The notes under the pieces: model-generated | Told to the model about the DNA's origin: nothing | Seen by the model: only the letters and a program-made list of their open reading frames with translations | The model's database searches: none | Shown: positions 61,564 through 64,000 of the stretch, piece after piece | Layout of the letters: the number at the start of each line of letters is the position of its first letter | Numbering within the stretch: the stretch's first letter is position 1 | From: Bacillus sp. NTK034 | Lineage (GTDB): Bacteria > Bacillota > Bacilli > Bacillales > Cytobacillaceae | DNA: 64,000 nt | NCBI RefSeq assembly: GCF_017303275.1 | Contig: NZ_JAFKOJ010000002.1 | Location: forward strand, 124,001-188,000 | Reading direction: 5' to 3' | Made by a program: the position numbers and the translations under genes

Positions 61564-62754
61564 TTACTTCATGTTCTTTTCAACAAATCCGTGCATCCGT
61601 TCCACTGCTTTCTCTAATAATTGAAGAGAAGTTGCATATGATAAACGGATATTATCCGGAGAGCCAAAACCAGAGCCTGGAATCACTGCAACCATCGCTT
61701 CCTCGAGAAGCGCCTTCACAAATTCATCGACACTTGCAAATCCCGTCAATACTGCTGCCTTTTTCACATTGGGAAACAGGTAAAATGCTCCTTGCGGTTT
61801 TACACATGTAAAGCCTGGAATGTTGATTAATTTATCATAGATAACATTTAATCGATGTTCGAATGCTTCTCTCATTTCTTCCAGTGTATCCTGTGGTCCG
61901 GCATATGCAGCGATTGAACCATATTGTGCTGTTGTTGTCGGGTTGGATGTGCTGTGGCTGGCAAGGTTGGTCATAGCCTTGATAATATTCCTATTACCTG
62001 CGGCATACCCAATTCTCCAGCCTGTCATGGAATGAGACTTGGATACCCCATTAATGATAATGGTTTGTTCTTTAAGCTCAGGTGAAAGTTCGGCAATCGA
62101 TGTATGCTGATGGCCGCCATATACCAGTTTTTCATATATCTCATCAGAAATGATAAGGATATTATGCTTTAAACAAACCTCACCAAGCTCCTTCAATTCT
62201 TCAGCCGAATAAAGCATGCCCGTCGGGTTGCTTGGTGAGTTAATGATAACTGCCTTAGTTTTACCAGTTATACTTTTAGCCAGCTGTTCCGGGGTGATCT
62301 TAAAATCATTTTCCTCTCTTCCCTCTGCATAAACAGGAATTCCCCCAGCTAGTTTAACCTGTTCAGGATAGCTGACCCAATATGGCGTCGGGATAATGAC
62401 TTCTTCCCCTTCATTCAGCAAAACTTGGAACAATGTATATAAGCCATGCTTTGCACCATTGGTAACGATGATTTCTGAAGCGTCATAATCAAGTCCCTGG
62501 TCTTTTTTGAACTTGTTTGCGATTTCTTTCTTTAATGCTGGAAGACCTGCTGAGGGCGTATATTTTGTATGTCCCTCATTCATGGATTTCACGGCAGCAT
62601 CGATAATATGCTGTGGCGTATTAAAATCCGGCTCGCCTGCTCCCAATCCAATAACATCATGTCCCTGTGCTTTAAGCTCTTTTGCTTTAGCTGTGATTGC
62701 CAGAGTTGTTGATGGTGTCAATGCTTTTACTCTTTGTGCCAGTTGAATCTCCAT
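61564..62754 (-). CDS. aspB: Aspartate aminotransferase AspB
   Basis: A PLP-dependent class I aminotransferase of 396 residues that interconverts aspartate/2-oxoglutarate and oxaloacetate/glutamate. The PLP lysine is in NGVSKSHSMTGWRIGY; other marks are NSPSNPTGMLY (Asn) and ISDEIYEKL (Asp, Tyr), and PGSGFGSPDNIRLSYA (Arg). ATG 62754 has GGAGG 9 nt upstream; an ATG at 62820 lies in the end of ypmB. It forms part of the ypmA-ypmB-aspB-asnS cluster. Confidence 0.95.
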   Translation of the reverse strand: MEIQLAQRVKALTPSTTLAITAKAKELKAQGHDVIGLGAGEPDFNTPQHIIDAAVKSMNEGHTKYTPSAGLPALKKEIANKFKKDQGLDYDASEIIVTNGAKHGLYTLFQVLLNEGEEVIIPTPYWVSYPEQVKLAGGIPVYAEGREENDFKITPEQLAKSITGKTKAVIINSPSNPTGMLYSAEELKELGEVCLKHNILIISDEIYEKLVYGGHQHTSIAELSPELKEQTIIINGVSKSHSMTGWRIGYAAGNRNIIKAMTNLASHSTSNPTTTAQYGSIAAYAGPQDTLEEMREAFEHRLNVIYDKLINIPGFTCVKPQGAFYLFPNVKKAAVLTGFASVDEFVKALLEEAMVAVIPGSGFGSPDNIRLSYATSLQLLEKAVERMHGFVEKNMK

Positions 62755-62806
62755 TGCTTGCTTCCTCCCGATTTTCTCCTGCACTAAGGCGGTGTATTGC
62801 CTCAGG

Positions 62807-63280
62807 CTATAGATTTTCAATTTTTTTTAACCATTCTCCTGTTTTAAAATCTATATAATAATAATTTATTAAATCACTGCCGGAACGGTAATGAATTTCC
62901 CATAATGGAATATTTTTCTCCATTCCCAGCCGCACAGACATGATTTCAGCAGCTTTTTTCTCCTGCTTAAGTCTGTTAATGGCTTCATTTCTGGAAATTC
63001 CATCAGATTGCTTTAGCGTAACGATTTTCCCCTTTTTTTCTGGAACCCACACATATATGCTCGTCCCATCATGATCTTTGCCCTCGATGACATAGTAAGT
63101 CTCAGTACCATGATATAAATTGAAATCTTCAGTTTCAGCAAGATCTGTTTCTTTTTCCGCAAGCTCTACAGCCTTTGATTCTGCCGCTCTAACCGGATTC
63201 ATGCTGTTGAAATAAATTAAAGAGCCTGCTCCAATGAATATGACAAGCAGAATAATGATACCCCATATTGCTTTTTTCAT
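62807..63280 (-). CDS. ypmB: YpmB-like membrane-anchored protein (DUF5590)
   Basis: A 157-residue protein with an N-terminal membrane anchor (AIWGIIILLVIFIGAGSLIYF) and an exported domain built of two similar parts of the PepSY/DUF5590 type (YYVIEGKDHDGTSIYVWVPE, SDGISRNEAINRLKQEKKA, LWEIHYRSGSDLINYYYIDF). Function unknown; PepSY-type domains often modulate proteases. ATG 63280 has AAGAGTG upstream. Between ypmA and aspB, as in Bacillus subtilis. Confidence 0.9.
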   Translation of the reverse strand: MKKAIWGIIILLVIFIGAGSLIYFNSMNPVRAAESKAVELAEKETDLAETEDFNLYHGTETYYVIEGKDHDGTSIYVWVPEKKGKIVTLKQSDGISRNEAINRLKQEKKAAEIMSVRLGMEKNIPLWEIHYRSGSDLINYYYIDFKTGEWLKKIENL

Positions 63281-63295
63281 GTCTCAATCACTCTT

Positions 63296-63466
63296 TTATG
63301 TACGATAAATCGTAAAGATCGCTTTATTTTGGTCTTCCTGATCAAGCGCTAAACCGAACATCAAGTCTTTTTCTTTTAAAGTTCTGTTCAATGCATCAAC
63401 AATTTTATACAGATCCGGGCTTTGCTGGATCTTCACGGTAGATAAAACCTCTATTTTGCTTTCCAT
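63296..63466 (-). CDS. ypmA: YpmA-like protein (DUF4264)
   Basis: A 56-residue protein beginning MESKIEVLSTVKIQQSPDLY and ending AIFTIYRT, nearly identical in pattern to Bacillus subtilis YpmA. Soluble alpha/beta, function unknown. ATG 63466 has AGGAGG 9 nt upstream. It lies 15 nt before ypmB, so they are co-transcribed. Confidence 0.92.
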   Translation of the reverse strand: MESKIEVLSTVKIQQSPDLYKIVDALNRTLKEKDLMFGLALDQEDQNKAIFTIYRT

Positions 63467-63764
63467 TATGGAATTCCTCCTCAGCCTCTACAATATTTGT
63501 AACTTATATACTCAACCGTTAAGGGTAAACTAATTTTACAAAGAAATAAATCTAAGTAACAGTATAACAGCAGATTTGATTAACTGGTATTAAAACAACT
63601 ACAAATTTTCTTCTGGTCCACCACGTCATGCTGCGCTAAAAGCGCAGCTTTTTCGTTTACCCTTTTCAGGAAGATGATGATTCTGCCGATAATAATTATT
63701 AAAAAATTTAATTACCTCCACAAAATATCTTCCGGAAGGAATTTTCGTGAAGGTTTAATTTTAT
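63467..63764. other. Gene-free stretch upstream of ypmA
   Basis: About 300 nt without a convincing gene. It holds the ypmA ribosome site, AT-rich sequence with minus-strand TATACT (63564-63559) that may be a -10 box, and a strong plus-strand hairpin GCTGCGCT-AAA-AGCGCAGC followed by TTTTT (63630-63653), a terminator shape for which no plus-strand gene is visible. Confidence 0.6.
63630..63653 (+). terminator. Orphan terminator-like hairpin
   Basis: 8-bp perfect stem with AAA loop, then five T, oriented to end a plus-strand transcript. Confidence 0.55.
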
Positions 63765-64000
63765 TTAGTTGAATTCCTCGCCCTGGAAAATCGTGAATAA
63801 TTCATAGTTAATGTCTGTAAATTTGATGGTGACGGTTCCGTGCTTTCTTGTATAATATACATCAACCCAGGCATCATTTAACAGTCCGAACAGATTCGAA
63901 TCATGTTTTATGGATGGTCTATAAAAAAGAATGGCGATTTGAGGATCCAAATGTTTGATCATCTCTTCTGAAATGGAATCATTCCTTCCAAATGCAGGAA
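63765..64000 (-). CDS. C-terminus of a probable metallo-beta-lactamase-fold protein (cut by window edge)
   Basis: The frame is open from the right window edge to the stop at 63765 and shows only the last 78 residues. IKHLDPQIAILFYRPSIKHD and LLNDAWVDVYYTRKHGTVTI fit the end of ComEC/Rec2-type metallo-beta-lactamase domains, where a loop of the form P-x-IAI is followed by A-x-V-x-VY-x-T-x-x-x-GTV. An ATG at 63962 is internal. In Bacillus subtilis dinG lies at this place, so the gene content differs here. The family call is tentative. Confidence 0.5.
   Translation of the reverse strand, partial: PAFGRNDSISEEMIKHLDPQIAILFYRPSIKHDSNLFGLLNDAWVDVYYTRKHGTVTIKFTDINYELFTIFQGEEFN

Overview
The window looks like a chromosomal core segment of an endospore-forming, low-GC Gram-positive bacterium of the family Bacillaceae (Cytobacillus/Mesobacillus/Bacillus sensu lato). 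The basis is strong AGGAGG ribosome sites, frequent TTG starts, spore genes (sspL, sspM, cotD), a type B RNase P RNA and gene order matching the Bacillus subtilis ypm-ypb region: ypmA-ypmB-aspB-asnS-dnaD-nth-ypoC-ponA-recU-yppC...yppG, yprAB, cotD, ypsA, gpsB, rnpB, ypsC, ypvA, ypwA, xpt-pbuX, bpsAB, dynA, ypcP, sspL, ypdPQ, ypePQ. The exact species cannot be named from this sequence alone. No rRNA, tRNA, CRISPR array, transposase or prophage genes were seen.

Layout. 1-8 kb: end of a methyltransferase, DUF3892 protein, mntR, topB and a secreted pullulanase with a CcpA (cre) site. 8-16 kb: cold-shock gene, RNase H-like ypeP and ypdQ, ypdP behind a preQ1-I riboswitch, a DMT exporter, sspL, ypcP, sulfurtransferase, nucleotidyltransferase. 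16-25 kb: dynA, a tiny membrane-peptide gene under apparent Fur control, bpsBA (alkylpyrone synthesis), pbuX-xpt under a guanine riboswitch and two PurBoxes. 25-34 kb: ba3-type cytochrome oxidase (IIa, II, I), DMT exporter, ypwA, MFS exporter, and an operon of two DUF2249 proteins, a polytopic His-containing membrane protein and a DUF59 protein. The oxidase and DUF2249 operons each carry a TGTGA-N6-TCACA-like Fnr/Crp box. 34-43.6 kb: ypvA, ypsC, rnpB, gpsB, ypsA, cotD and the mitomycin-repair pair mrfA-mrfB behind a LexA-like box.

43.8-50.4 kb is the least ordinary part: two pairs of oligopeptide-type ABC permease genes flank a Crp/Fnr regulator and a small heat-shock protein. In the second pair the OppC-like permease is fused to a full M1 zinc aminopeptidase domain, and no ATPase or binding protein is nearby. 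50.6-64 kb returns to the conserved core: yppG-yppC, sspM, recU-ponA, ypoC-nth-dnaD, asnS, aspB, ypmB, ypmA, and the end of a probable metallo-beta-lactamase-fold gene.

Non-coding structure includes two dispersed repeat families (four copies and two copies) and a GC-rich 102-bp tandem repeat between ponA and ypoC. Ten small genes or candidates were added by reading the sequence: sspL, sspM, ypmA, oxidase subunit IIa, three small Cys-motif or acidic proteins, and three membrane peptides of varying certainty (one listed only as rejected).
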